Notes: generated by a model not told the origin, from the letters alone. A DNA stretch of 63,094 nucleotides from Rubrivivax sp. (GCA_018780805.1 JADMJD010000051.1:1-63094); one strand, 5' to 3'. Numbered from the stretch's first letter, positions 40,201 through 48,512 are shown. Program-made: numbers and translations.

Positions 40201-42186
40201 GCGCTGATGCAGCGCCTGTTGGCGCCACCAGTGGCCGCGTCAGGGCCCAGCGTGGCCGCCGCGCGGGCGCAGGCCGAGGTTCAGGCCCCGACGGTGGTTG
40301 CCGACCTCGCCGTTGATACACCCGTCGAAACCGGCCGTGAGCGGGTGATGTCCGAGTACTTCGGCCTGATGCGTGGTTTTCTCGACCAGCAGCGTGCCGT
40401 GGCCGAAGGCCTGGTGCCGGGGCTGGAGAGGGCCGATCCGGCAGCGGCGGCTCTGCCGTCCACGCACGCGACCAACAGCCGAACGCCCTTGCTCGACCGC
40501 ATCGTCGCGCGCGACGATGCCCATGTGCACGCGCAGAGCACGGTGAGCCTGGTCAATGACCAGTTCATCCGCCACCACGTGCTGTCCGGTCCGGTGGCCG
40601 ACCCCGCCACAGGCGTGCATGGCCTGGCCTGCGTGCCGTTCATGGCCAGCCTGGAGTTCATGGCCGAAGCCTGTGCGTTGCTGTCGGGCAGTGTCGATGT
40701 CAGCGCGATCGAAAACGTCAAGGCCTTCGACTGGGTGGCGCTGGACCGCGGCGAACTCACGGTCGATGTGCACGCCGAGGTCATCGACCGCGAACGGGGA
40801 CGTTATGCCGCCCGTGTCGTGACGCCCCGCGGCGTGGCCATGACGGCCGAGTTCAGCTTCGACCGCCAGTGGCGTCTGGGCGATGTGGCGCCGCTGTCCG
40901 AGGTGCGGCCTTGGGGCATCGATGTGCCTCACCTGTACACCCATGGCCGCTACGGCATGTTCCACGGGCCGGTCTTTCACAGCATGGGCGAGATCCATGG
41001 CTGGAACGACCACGGCATCGACGTCTCCTTGACACCTTGCAGCCTGGATGGCTTCTTTGAAGAAGGCCACCGCCCCCAACTGGTGCTCAACCCCGTGCTG
41101 CTGGACGCCATGGGGCAGATCGTGCCGTGCTGGCTGGTGCAGTACGTCGGCCCCGAGTTCCATTCGTTCCCGTCGACGATCGACCGCATCGAGTTCTACG
41201 AACCCTGTGCTGCAGATCGGCCCGGCCTGCGCATGCGTGCCAGGCAGCGGCCTGACGACCCGGCGGCCACGCACATCTCGGCGCCACGCAAGTGGGCCTT
41301 CGATTGTGTGGATGGACAAGGGCGCACCGTGCTGCGCTGCGATGGCCTGGTGAACCTGTTCTTCCTGGTCACACCCTCGTACCACGCCAGCCGCACGCAC
41401 CCGCTGGGTGGGTGGCTGGGTGGGCCGGTGATGCCCACGACCGCAGCCACGGACACGGCTGCTGCGGGTGTCACGCTGTGGCAGGTGCCGATGCTGCCAG
41501 ACGAGCTCTGCACGCAGTCCGGGGGCATCTGCCTGCGCATCATGTCGCAGGTGATCCTGGCACCGGCAGAGCGTGCCGAGTGGCAGGCCCTGGCGGGGCC
41601 GTTGCGGCATCGCCGCGAATGGCTGTTTGGCCGTGCTGCGCTGAAGGAGTCGGTGCGCTACTGGATCCACGCGCAGACCGGTGAATGGCTCTACATGACC
41701 GACATCGAAGTCGGCCACGATGAGCTGGGTGCCCCCTATGTTGATGGCGACTGGCGCGGCCGGCTGATCGATGCGCCGCAGGTGTCTCTGTCCCACAATG
41801 GTGAGGTGTGCCTGGCGGCTGTGGCCGCCCCCGGGCAAGCGGTTGGTGTTGATCTGGAAGATCCGGCGCAGGTACGCCGCCCCGATCTGGTGGCGGACTC
41901 CTTTGCACCAGAAGAGCGTTCCTGGCTCGAAGGGCTGGACGGTGCAGCCCGAACGGAGCGTGTGATCCGCTTGTGGTGCGCCAAAGAAGCGGCCGCCAAG
42001 TGCCTCGGCACGGGGCTGCAGGGCCAGCCGGAGGCCTTTGTGGTGGTCTCCGTCGACGCCAAGTGCGAAAAGTTGCTCGTCGACAGTGCATGGGGCGCTG
42101 TCGAGACATGGATTCGACACCATGAGGGCACAATAATTGCTGTTGCCACACAAGAGGCGACCGACCTAGAGGTTATGGATGAGTGA
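37276..42186 (+). CDS. Second PKS/PUFA-synthase-like protein: KS-AT-DH with fused phosphopantetheinyl transferase
   Basis: The 1636-residue protein carries KS (~35-470; Cys231 in DAACASSL, EAHGTGI, and ISHC in place of the usual IGHT), AT (~595-900; Ser697 in GHSSGE; DRGYHTP replaces the usual AFHS-type specificity motif), a hot-dog DH (~1070-1380; FIRHHVLSG, VLLDAMGQ) and a Sfp/AcpS-superfamily PPTase (~1440-1636; RREWLFGRAALKE, VGVDLED, WCAKEAAAK). The PPTase would activate the ACP of PKS1 and the free ACP in cis. No ACP or KR is seen here. The ATG at 37276 overlaps the PKS1 stop; an in-frame ATG at 37336 is an alternative. A motif VMSEYFGLMRGFLDQQ near residue 1025 recurs in PKS1. Confidence 0.87.
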   Translation: MSTPGSPKGDSRSAQHEGFSMSKLAAGEPRTPPIAIIGMACIFPQAPDLAAFWNNILSGVDAIGEPVEHWEARRYLEAGRIKTQFGGFLKDLYRFDPREFGIMPNSVDGGETDQYLALRVARDALIDAGYLGADALNQDTGIVLGHSAYLHRGQVTVIQQNLVLDQTMDLLKIALPHVTDEALVELRRALSKKLPPTTADNAPGLVPNMMTGRIANRLNLRGPNYVLDAACASSLLAVAAAIDELRTGRSRMMLAGGVNATLPADVSTSFTQLGALSARGRVRPFEAGSDGTLLGEGLGVVVLKRLDDAIADGDRVYAVLRGVGQSSDGKGAGLLAPSHDGETLAMRRTYEACAVDPASIGLVEAHGTGIPLGDKTEISSLRSIFGERTAPVGTKALGSVKSMISHCIPAAGIASLIKMTLSLQHRVLPPTLCEKVNPALGIHETPFYVNTRTAPWMNPLGQPRRAAVNSFGFGGINAHAVVEQAPPEARAPGRLTAWAAELCVVSADGTDALVARLEALQAGLSRNPGWRIAEVAAALARSDSAGTHRLGLVAADTAALAKGITQALTKLRGASDAPWSTRTGVAYSGRRVEGKLAFLFPGEGSQYMGMFADLAPCFDDIQRWLDFWHGLHGLPAGSTRTDIVFPSSEIGPEQRAVLEQRLHDMDVGSEAVFIGGMAMHDLLVALGVEADVMMGHSSGESAALGACGANPATTPTELAACISQHFVVYDRLLKAGKIPTGALLAVGALPPATVEEQLALHGTDVVVAMDNCANQIVLYGAPEGIARVQKALTALGGICMPLPFDRGYHTPVFNDVSAAFLGYYKDIKLGRPRVPLYSCASVDLFPDSVAAVRKLAAAQWSQKVRFRETVLKMHDDGVRLFLEVGPSANLTAFVNDILIDREYVAMSSNVRRRGGLEQLLMVLGQLYVAGRGPKLERLFASRRIAEIDLDGTTSVRLPPVLDNTMPMLRFGDADRALMQRLLAPPVAASGPSVAAARAQAEVQAPTVVADLAVDTPVETGRERVMSEYFGLMRGFLDQQRAVAEGLVPGLERADPAAAALPSTHATNSRTPLLDRIVARDDAHVHAQSTVSLVNDQFIRHHVLSGPVADPATGVHGLACVPFMASLEFMAEACALLSGSVDVSAIENVKAFDWVALDRGELTVDVHAEVIDRERGRYAARVVTPRGVAMTAEFSFDRQWRLGDVAPLSEVRPWGIDVPHLYTHGRYGMFHGPVFHSMGEIHGWNDHGIDVSLTPCSLDGFFEEGHRPQLVLNPVLLDAMGQIVPCWLVQYVGPEFHSFPSTIDRIEFYEPCAADRPGLRMRARQRPDDPAATHISAPRKWAFDCVDGQGRTVLRCDGLVNLFFLVTPSYHASRTHPLGGWLGGPVMPTTAATDTAAAGVTLWQVPMLPDELCTQSGGICLRIMSQVILAPAERAEWQALAGPLRHRREWLFGRAALKESVRYWIHAQTGEWLYMTDIEVGHDELGAPYVDGDWRGRLIDAPQVSLSHNGEVCLAAVAAPGQAVGVDLEDPAQVRRPDLVADSFAPEERSWLEGLDGAARTERVIRLWCAKEAAAKCLGTGLQGQPEAFVVVSVDAKCEKLLVDSAWGAVETWIRHHEGTIIAVATQEATDLEVMDE

Positions 42187-42481
42187 ACTGTTGAAGGCGA
42201 CGCCGACCGAGACCGTGGTCGCGGTTGTAGAGGATTTGACACAGGATTGGGGCCTGGATTTGTCGGCGCCCGTGGGGCCGAGCACCATGCTCGCCAGCGA
42301 TCTGCAGTTTGCGTCGGTGGACATCATCCAGCTCTGCGTGGCACTCGAACAGATTTACGGGCGGCGCCTGGGTTTCCAGGATCTGCTGATGAAAGACGGT
42401 AGTTACGTGGGCGACCTCGCCCTTGGCCAGTTTGCGGCCTTCATCGATATCAAGCTTGCCAGCCAGGGAGTGACACAGTGA
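42179..42481 (+). CDS. Free-standing acyl carrier protein-like protein
   Basis: The 100-residue acidic helical protein has the carrier-protein pattern with LQFASVDIIQLCVALEQIYG, where the serine of FASVD would take the phosphopantetheine arm in place of the usual DSL. This is a non-classical site, so the modification is likely but not certain. The ATG lies inside the end of the PKS2 gene (8-bp overlap), and its stop overlaps the next start (GTGA). The tight coupling argues that it works with the two synthases, perhaps as a loading, unloading or tailoring carrier. Confidence 0.8.
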   Translation: MSELLKATPTETVVAVVEDLTQDWGLDLSAPVGPSTMLASDLQFASVDIIQLCVALEQIYGRRLGFQDLLMKDGSYVGDLALGQFAAFIDIKLASQGVTQ

Positions 42482-44076
42482 CCGTACGCACGCTCTTCAT
42501 CGGTCTCGATGGGGCCACCTTCACTGTCCTGAACGACCTGGTGAAACCAGGCGAGGGCGGTCCGGTGATGCCCTTCCTGGCCCGTATCTTCGCCAATGGC
42601 GCGCGCGCCAAGCTGCGCTCCACGCCCAACCCACTGACCCCGCCGGCCTGGGTGTCGATGATGACCGGCCGCAACCCGGGCCACCACGGCGTCTACGACT
42701 TCATCCGGGCCGAAGAGCGCGCCGACGACGTGTTTTTCACGCTGTCCGACTCACGCGACTGCCGTGTCGAAACCATCTGGTCCATCGCCAGCCGACAAGG
42801 CAAGAAGGTCGCGGTGCTGAACTTTCCGTTCACTGCGCCGCCGCCCAAGGACCTGAACGGCGTCATGGTGCCGGGCTTCGTGCCGTGGCGTCACCTGCGC
42901 CGCAACTCGTACCCCGAGGGTCTGTACGACCGTCTGAAGACCATCCCCGACTTCAATGCACAGGAACTGGCCTGGGACTTTGAGCAGGAGAAGCAGTCCG
43001 GCAACGAGTTGAGCGACAAGGACCGCGAGGAGTGGGTCAGCTACCACCTGCCGCGCGAGAAGCAGTGGTTCAAGGTGGCCGAATTCCTGATGCGCGAGGA
43101 GTCTCCCGACCTGATGGCGGTGCTCTTTGATGGTGTCGACAAACTCCAGCACCAGGCTTGGCCCTACGTCGATCCGGCGATGCAGGAAGGCGAGCTGAGC
43201 GAGTTCCACCACCGCATGCGCGCGCTGTCGCTGGGTTACTTCAAGCAACTCGATGGTTTCATCGAGGAGCTCGTCACCGCAGCCGGCCCGGACGCGCAGG
43301 TGTTCCTGTCGTCTGACCACGGTTTCACGGCATCCACCGAGATCGTGCGCATCAACGCCTACCTCGAACAGAAGGGCTACGTTCACTTCCGCGAGTTGCC
43401 CCCGGGTGATGCCGGCCAGCGCCGTGACAACAGCTACTTTGCCTACCTCGACTGGACGAAGACGGTGGCGTACTGCCGCACGCCTTCCTGCAACGGCATC
43501 ACCATCCGGGTGGCGCAGAACCCGGGTGACACCGGCATCGCGCCTTCCGAGTACGAAGCCGTGCGCAACCGCCTCATCCGCGATCTGGAAGACCTGAAGG
43601 ACGAAACAACAGGCGAGCGCATCATCACCGAGATCCACAAGCGCGAGGACGTGTTCCCCGGCGCCGCGATGAGCGAAGCCCCGGACCTGCAACTGGTGCT
43701 GCGCGACTTCGGTTTCGTGTCGGTGAAGAACATCCACCCGGTGGTCGAGAAGCGCAACTACCCGATTGGCACGCACCACCCGGACGGCGTGTTCCTGGCC
43801 TGCGGCCCGGGCATCGAAGCCGGCAAGCTGCTCGGCAAGCGCAACATCGTCGACGTGGCGTCGACCCTGCTGTACAGCCTGGGTCTGCAGGTGCCGTCGG
43901 ACCTGGAAGGCGTGGTGCCACCCACCATGTTCACCGGCGAGCACAAGGCCGCGCATCTGATCGAGATCGGCGCGCCCACCCTCACCGGTACCGGTGATGT
44001 CCAGACCGATGCCATGAGCGACGAAGAAAAGCAGAAGATCATGGAACAGTTGCAGATGCTGGGCTACATGGAGTAA
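42478..44076 (+). CDS. Type I phosphodiesterase/alkaline phosphatase superfamily protein
   Basis: The 532-residue protein belongs to the phosphodiesterase/nucleotide pyrophosphatase branch. FIGLDGATF holds the first metal-binding Asp, TPPAWVSMMTGRNPGHHGVYDF in part holds the probable threonine nucleophile, LFDGVDKLQHQAW and LSSDHGF supply further ligands, and GTHHPDGVFLACGPG ends the core. No signal peptide is seen. GTG start, translationally coupled to the ACP gene. It could hydrolyse or transfer a phosphoryl group on the product or on a nucleotide-activated intermediate. It is related only at superfamily level to the 20869-21684 protein. Confidence 0.82.
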   Translation: MTVRTLFIGLDGATFTVLNDLVKPGEGGPVMPFLARIFANGARAKLRSTPNPLTPPAWVSMMTGRNPGHHGVYDFIRAEERADDVFFTLSDSRDCRVETIWSIASRQGKKVAVLNFPFTAPPPKDLNGVMVPGFVPWRHLRRNSYPEGLYDRLKTIPDFNAQELAWDFEQEKQSGNELSDKDREEWVSYHLPREKQWFKVAEFLMREESPDLMAVLFDGVDKLQHQAWPYVDPAMQEGELSEFHHRMRALSLGYFKQLDGFIEELVTAAGPDAQVFLSSDHGFTASTEIVRINAYLEQKGYVHFRELPPGDAGQRRDNSYFAYLDWTKTVAYCRTPSCNGITIRVAQNPGDTGIAPSEYEAVRNRLIRDLEDLKDETTGERIITEIHKREDVFPGAAMSEAPDLQLVLRDFGFVSVKNIHPVVEKRNYPIGTHHPDGVFLACGPGIEAGKLLGKRNIVDVASTLLYSLGLQVPSDLEGVVPPTMFTGEHKAAHLIEIGAPTLTGTGDVQTDAMSDEEKQKIMEQLQMLGYME

Positions 44077-44081
44077 GCACT

Positions 44082-45140
44082 TTGCCCTTCGCGACCGTCA
44101 ACGGGGCCCGATTGCACTACGTCCAGGTGGACGAGGGTGGGGCCTGGCCGCGCGAAGACCTGATCATGGTTCATGGTCTGGCGACCAACCTGGCGTTCTG
44201 GTACCTGCCGTACGTGCCGGTCTTTGCCAAGCGCTTCCGGGTCACGTTGTTCGACCTGCGGGGGCTAGGGCGCTCCGAGATGACGCCGTCCGGCTACACG
44301 CCGGACAATTTGGCGCGCGACATGATGGGCCTGATGGACCACCTGGGCATCGCGCGGGCGCACATCGTGGCCCACAGCTTCGGTGGTGTTGTTGCGTTGA
44401 ACCTGGCCTGCATGAATGCCTCGCGGGTCCAGAGTCTGGTGCTGGCCGACACGCACATCAGTGCCGTGCGCCACATCAGCACGCCGCGTGAGTGGGGCAA
44501 CCGCGCGCACTTGCAGGTCCTGCTCGACCGGCACGGGATCGATCTCGACACGCACGACCCTTACTTCGGCTACCGGCTGCTCACCCATGTGGCCCACCTC
44601 CAGTTGCGCCAGGAAGCGGTGCCGCAGGACCTGCTCGCCCTGGTCGGGCCGACCATCGGCCGTCAGGGCAACCGCACGGCGGCGCAGTGGGTGAAGCTGA
44701 TGGGCGAGACCCTGGCCGAGCACGAGTTCATGGGCGACGATGGCCTGTCTCTTGAAGCCTTGCGCCGGCTGCTGTTTCCGGTGCTGGCGCTGTACGGCGA
44801 CCATTCCCAGGCTCGGCTCACCGGCGGTGAGTTGCTGGACGTGTGGCCCCATGCCGAATTCCGCCGCATCCGGGATGCCGGGCACTTCTTCCCCACCTCC
44901 CGACCGGGGGACGTGATGGTGGAGTGCGAACGCTTCTGGAGTGGTGCCTATACCCGCCGCCCGGTGGTTCGCTCCGGCGAGCAGCTGCGCCGGCATTTCC
45001 GCAGTGACCGTGTGTTTGCATCCGATGGCTCCTGGCATTACACGACCCGCGAGGACAAGCGCGTCGGTCCGTTTCAATCTCCTGACGAGGCGCACGACGC
45101 GCTGGCCCGCTACATCGCCGGCTTTGACGTCGCGGCCTGA
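44082..45140 (+). CDS. Alpha/beta hydrolase (possible thioesterase or acyltransferase of the cluster)
   Basis: The 352-residue protein has HGLATNLAFW (oxyanion), FDLRGLGRSE, the nucleophile elbow VAHSFGGVV, YGDHSQARLTGGE and DAGHFFPTSRPG for acid and His. The order is typical of AB_hydrolase_1 enzymes. The last ~70 residues extend beyond the fold and are unlike known hydrolases to my eye. The start is TTG at 44082, 5 bp after the previous stop. PKS2 and PKS1 lack a thioesterase domain, so product release or hydrolysis is a plausible role, inferred from context. Confidence 0.78.
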   Translation: MPFATVNGARLHYVQVDEGGAWPREDLIMVHGLATNLAFWYLPYVPVFAKRFRVTLFDLRGLGRSEMTPSGYTPDNLARDMMGLMDHLGIARAHIVAHSFGGVVALNLACMNASRVQSLVLADTHISAVRHISTPREWGNRAHLQVLLDRHGIDLDTHDPYFGYRLLTHVAHLQLRQEAVPQDLLALVGPTIGRQGNRTAAQWVKLMGETLAEHEFMGDDGLSLEALRRLLFPVLALYGDHSQARLTGGELLDVWPHAEFRRIRDAGHFFPTSRPGDVMVECERFWSGAYTRRPVVRSGEQLRRHFRSDRVFASDGSWHYTTREDKRVGPFQSPDEAHDALARYIAGFDVAA

Positions 45141-45146
45141 CCCCGC

Positions 45147-46607
45147 ATGGTGAAGCCGAACCGCCTGGGCATCTCGCCCGGCCTGAGCCAGGAGCACTTC
45201 AGGTTGATCGCCAAGCGCGGCTTCGGCGATGGGCACAACTCCTACACCCACTCGATGGCCTGGTTCAAGAACCGGCTGTACGTGGCCACGATGCGCGACA
45301 ACTTCGCGCTGATGCGGTCCCGGCTGTCGCTGGGCCTGGACGTCTGGCCCATCGAGTGCCCGACAGACCCCTTCGAGCTCGATCTGCGGGCGGAGATCTG
45401 GGCCTACGACCCGCACACCGATGCCTGGGAGCGGGTCTTCAAGGCGCCGTGGATCATCGGCAGCCACGGCAAGCGCATCCCGCGGGACATCAGCTACCGC
45501 AGCATCGCCTTGTACCGGCGCACCCCGGAAGAAGAGCCCAAGCTCTTCATCAGCACCTGGTCGCCGGCGCGCGGCCCGGGTCCGGTGATCATGGTCACCG
45601 AAGACGGCCGCGAGTTCAAGACCACCTGCGAGCCGGGCCTGGTCGGCTTGCCCGTGACCACCATCCGCTCGATGGTGCCTTTCAAGGGCAAGCTCTACAC
45701 AACGCCGGCAGGTTCGCGCGGGGGCAACACCAACATCTCGGGCCACGCGGTCATCTACGAAAGCCGGGACCCGGAAAACGGTGGCTGGGAGCCGATCAAC
45801 GAGTTTGGTTTTGGCGATGTCGGCAACAAGTCTCTGCACGAACTGGTTGCCTGGGGCGACCACCTGTATGCCGGTACCCTCAACCACAGCGGCTTCCAGC
45901 TGTGGCGCAGCCGCTGCGAGGGCGAGCGCCCCTACGAGTGGGAAATGGTGATGGAGCAGGGCGCCTGGCGCGGCCCGCTGAACCAGGGCGTGCTGAGCAT
46001 GTACCCGTTCAAAGGTGCGCTCTACATCGGCACCGGCATCCAGGGCGGCGGTGTCGACCGCGAGAACAAGATCGGCCCGGCAGGCGCCGAGATCATCCGC
46101 CTGCACCCCGATCTGAGCTGGGACCTGATCGTGGGTCAGCCCCGCGACACGCCAGAGGGCTTCAAGGATGCGCTGTCCGGCCGCTACCCGGGTTTCGACA
46201 ACTTCTTCAACGGCTACTTCTGGCGCATGTGCGAGCACGACGGCTGGCTCTACATGGGCACGTTCGAGTGGAGTTCGGTGCTCGGTTACGTCAACCGGAG
46301 CAAGTTCCCGCAGACGTTTGCCAATGTGCTGGCGCATGTCGGGCCGCAGACCATCCTGGAGAACCAGTCGGGCTTCGACCTCTACCGCAGCTTCGATGGT
46401 GTGAACTGGGTGCCGGTCACCACCAACGGCATGGGCACGCCTTACAACATGGGCCTGCGCACGCTGCAATCGACACCGCATGGGCTGTTCATCGGCACGG
46501 CCAACCCGTGGGGGCCGAAGATCATGCCGCTGACCGGCGACGAATACGTCGTGAACCCGCGCGGCGGCTGCGAGGTCTTCCTCGGCCGCCACCCGTCTGA
46601 CGATTGA
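45147..46607 (+). CDS. Cytoplasmic beta-propeller-like protein of unknown function
   Basis: The 486-residue protein has no signal peptide. It shows repeated short strands with the pattern (L)Y(V/I/M)(A/G)T followed by charged turns, for example WFKNRLYVATMRDN, WGDHLYAGTLNHSG, FKGALYIGTGIQGG and HDGWLYMGTFEWSS, and FDLYRSFDGVNWVPV resembles a BNR-like SxDGxxW box. These suggest a six- or seven-bladed propeller. No catalytic residues are recognised. It starts 6 bp after the hydrolase, hence is part of the PKS operon. A binding or tailoring role is possible, but no function can be assigned. Confidence 0.7.
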   Translation: MVKPNRLGISPGLSQEHFRLIAKRGFGDGHNSYTHSMAWFKNRLYVATMRDNFALMRSRLSLGLDVWPIECPTDPFELDLRAEIWAYDPHTDAWERVFKAPWIIGSHGKRIPRDISYRSIALYRRTPEEEPKLFISTWSPARGPGPVIMVTEDGREFKTTCEPGLVGLPVTTIRSMVPFKGKLYTTPAGSRGGNTNISGHAVIYESRDPENGGWEPINEFGFGDVGNKSLHELVAWGDHLYAGTLNHSGFQLWRSRCEGERPYEWEMVMEQGAWRGPLNQGVLSMYPFKGALYIGTGIQGGGVDRENKIGPAGAEIIRLHPDLSWDLIVGQPRDTPEGFKDALSGRYPGFDNFFNGYFWRMCEHDGWLYMGTFEWSSVLGYVNRSKFPQTFANVLAHVGPQTILENQSGFDLYRSFDGVNWVPVTTNGMGTPYNMGLRTLQSTPHGLFIGTANPWGPKIMPLTGDEYVVNPRGGCEVFLGRHPSDD

Positions 46608-46623
46608 GCCCGCCGGGCCTGCC

Positions 46624-47406
46624 ATGAGCCGCATCCCCGCGGACGTTCAGCGGGACACCGATCTGGCCTATGGTCCCGATCCGGCGCAGTGCCTGGACGT
46701 CTACCGCCCCGGCAGGGTTGACAAAGCGCCATTGCTGTTTTTTGTGCACGGCGGAGGCTGGGCGCGTGGGGACAAGGCCGCGGCTGCTGTCGTGGGGCAA
46801 AAGGTGGCCCATTGGACGGCCCGAGGCTACGTCGTGGTCTCGGTGAACTACCGGCTGCTGCCGCAGGCCCAGCCACTGGAACAGGTGGAGGATGTCGCGC
46901 GCGCGCTGGCCTGGGTCCAGCGTGCCGCGCCGGGCTGGGGCGCCGACCCTGCAGCCTGCCTGCTGATGGGCCATTCCGCTGGCGCGCACCTGCTCACCTT
47001 GCTGGCGGCCGATCCGGCCATAGGCGCAGGCGCCGGTGCGCGGCCGGGCCGGGGCGTGGTCGCGCTCGACACCGCGGCTTTCGACCTGGTGGCATTGATG
47101 GAAGGACCGCACCTGCCTTTGCACGACCAGGCCTGGGGTGACGACCCGGCGGTCTGGCGTGCAGGCTCGCCGATCCACCGGCTGCAGGGCCGGCCCGATG
47201 CACCGATGCTGCTGGTCTGCTCTGCCCTGCGGCCGCGCGTCTATCGGCAGGCGCAACAGTTCGCCGCCCGGGCGCGTTCGTTCGGGGGCGCGGTGCAGGT
47301 GATTGCCGTCGATCTGTCACACCGCGAACTCAACGCGGATCTGGGCGAGGACGGGCCGTACACGGCGGCGGTGGACGACTTCGTGCAAGGCCTGGGGCTG
47401 CTGTAG
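46624..47406 (+). CDS. Alpha/beta hydrolase of the HSL/BD-FAE type (carboxylesterase)
   Basis: The 260-residue protein carries the HGGGW oxyanion motif (FFVHGGGWARGDK), VVSVNYRLLP, the nucleophile GHSAGAHL and a final HRELNADLGEDG with the His. This is the hormone-sensitive-lipase/arylformamidase-like group. No signal peptide is seen. It lies 16 bp after the propeller gene and is probably the last gene of the PKS operon. A lipoprotein paralog of it is encoded convergently at 47490-48512. Confidence 0.82.
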   Translation: MSRIPADVQRDTDLAYGPDPAQCLDVYRPGRVDKAPLLFFVHGGGWARGDKAAAAVVGQKVAHWTARGYVVVSVNYRLLPQAQPLEQVEDVARALAWVQRAAPGWGADPAACLLMGHSAGAHLLTLLAADPAIGAGAGARPGRGVVALDTAAFDLVALMEGPHLPLHDQAWGDDPAVWRAGSPIHRLQGRPDAPMLLVCSALRPRVYRQAQQFAARARSFGGAVQVIAVDLSHRELNADLGEDGPYTAAVDDFVQGLGLL

Positions 47407-47489
47407 ACCCACGGCGCAGCTGTGCCGCATCCGCCACTCAGGGCGTGGCGCGAGCCGCGTGTTCGCGGCAGGCCCTCAGCGACGTGCCC

Positions 47490-48512
47490 TCAGCGGCCGG
47501 CCAACAGGTTGCGCAGCGACGGCTCCAGTGTGCCGATGAATTCGTCCACGCCCGCCGTGTAGCTGCCTTGTTCGCCGAGCTCGCCGTTCAAGGCGCCATG
47601 GCTCTTGTTGAACGGCAATACAACGGCACGAACGCCCAGCGACAGGCTCTTGTCGGCATAGGCACGCGCCTGCGAGCACGGGTCGTCCGCGCGCTTGCTC
47701 GAGCAGATGCCCAGCCAGGGCGAGGCGGTCTTGTCCAGCTGGTGCCAGGGCGAGACCTGCTTCCAGCCCTCTTCGGTGCTGCCGAAGGCCTCGACATAAC
47801 GTTCCTTGATCTTGGGGGCCTTCAGCCCCTGCATTTGCACCACCGTGTTGGTCGCGCCGCTGTCGATGGAAATGGTGCCGAGCACGGGCTTGACGCCGGC
47901 GCGCGCCCGCAACTGGGCATCGGCATTGACCAGCGACACCAAGTGCGCGCCGGCCGAGTGCCCCATCAGCACGATGCGGCGCTCATCGCCGCCCCAACTG
48001 CGCGCGTTCTGCTGCACATAGGCGATGGCCCGGGCCACCTCCTCGGCCTGGCCTGCTGCATTGCGCCCGTCGGTCAGCATCGGGTAGTTCACGGAGACCA
48101 GCATGAAGCCGCGGGGCACCCAATGTTTGACCTTGTTCGTCGTGACCGACTTCAGCGTCTTGTCACCGACACACCAGCCGCCGCCATGCACCATCACGAT
48201 CACGGGCGCCAGGGCGCTGCCCGCCGTCTTGCTGGGCAGGAAGACATCCAGCTTCTGCCGTGCGTGGCTGCCGTAGGCGATGTCCTTGCGGTCGGGCGCG
48301 GGACCCGACGCGCGGTCACCGAAGCGTTCCATCATGCGGGTGACCTTGCGGTGCTGGTCGGCACAGGCGTCGGCACTCTCGTCGGCATAGCCATCGGATG
48401 AGGCCTGTCGATCGCCAAAGCGTCGCTCAGACTGTGAGCAAGCGGATTGCGTCAGCGCAGCCAGCAGCACCAGCAGCAGGGCAGGTGAGCGGGTGAAGCC
48501 TGGCAGTGTCAT
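47490..48512 (-). CDS. Secreted lipoprotein alpha/beta hydrolase (carboxylesterase), paralog of 46624-47406
   Basis: The 340-residue protein begins with a signal peptide ending in a lipobox-like LTQSAC, followed by an Arg/Asp/Ser-rich spacer. The catalytic fold has VHGGGWCVGDKT, VSVNYPMLTDG, GHSAGAHLVSL and a final HGALNGELGEQGSYT, aligned with the neighbour's HRELNADLGEDGPYT. The start at 48512 (GGAG upstream) is preferred to in-frame codons further upstream, because it gives the signal peptide. It faces the periplasm or cell surface. The pair suggests one enzyme inside and one outside acting on related esters. Confidence 0.82.
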   Translation of the reverse strand: MTLPGFTRSPALLLVLLAALTQSACSQSERRFGDRQASSDGYADESADACADQHRKVTRMMERFGDRASGPAPDRKDIAYGSHARQKLDVFLPSKTAGSALAPVIVMVHGGGWCVGDKTLKSVTTNKVKHWVPRGFMLVSVNYPMLTDGRNAAGQAEEVARAIAYVQQNARSWGGDERRIVLMGHSAGAHLVSLVNADAQLRARAGVKPVLGTISIDSGATNTVVQMQGLKAPKIKERYVEAFGSTEEGWKQVSPWHQLDKTASPWLGICSSKRADDPCSQARAYADKSLSLGVRAVVLPFNKSHGALNGELGEQGSYTAGVDEFIGTLEPSLRNLLAGR

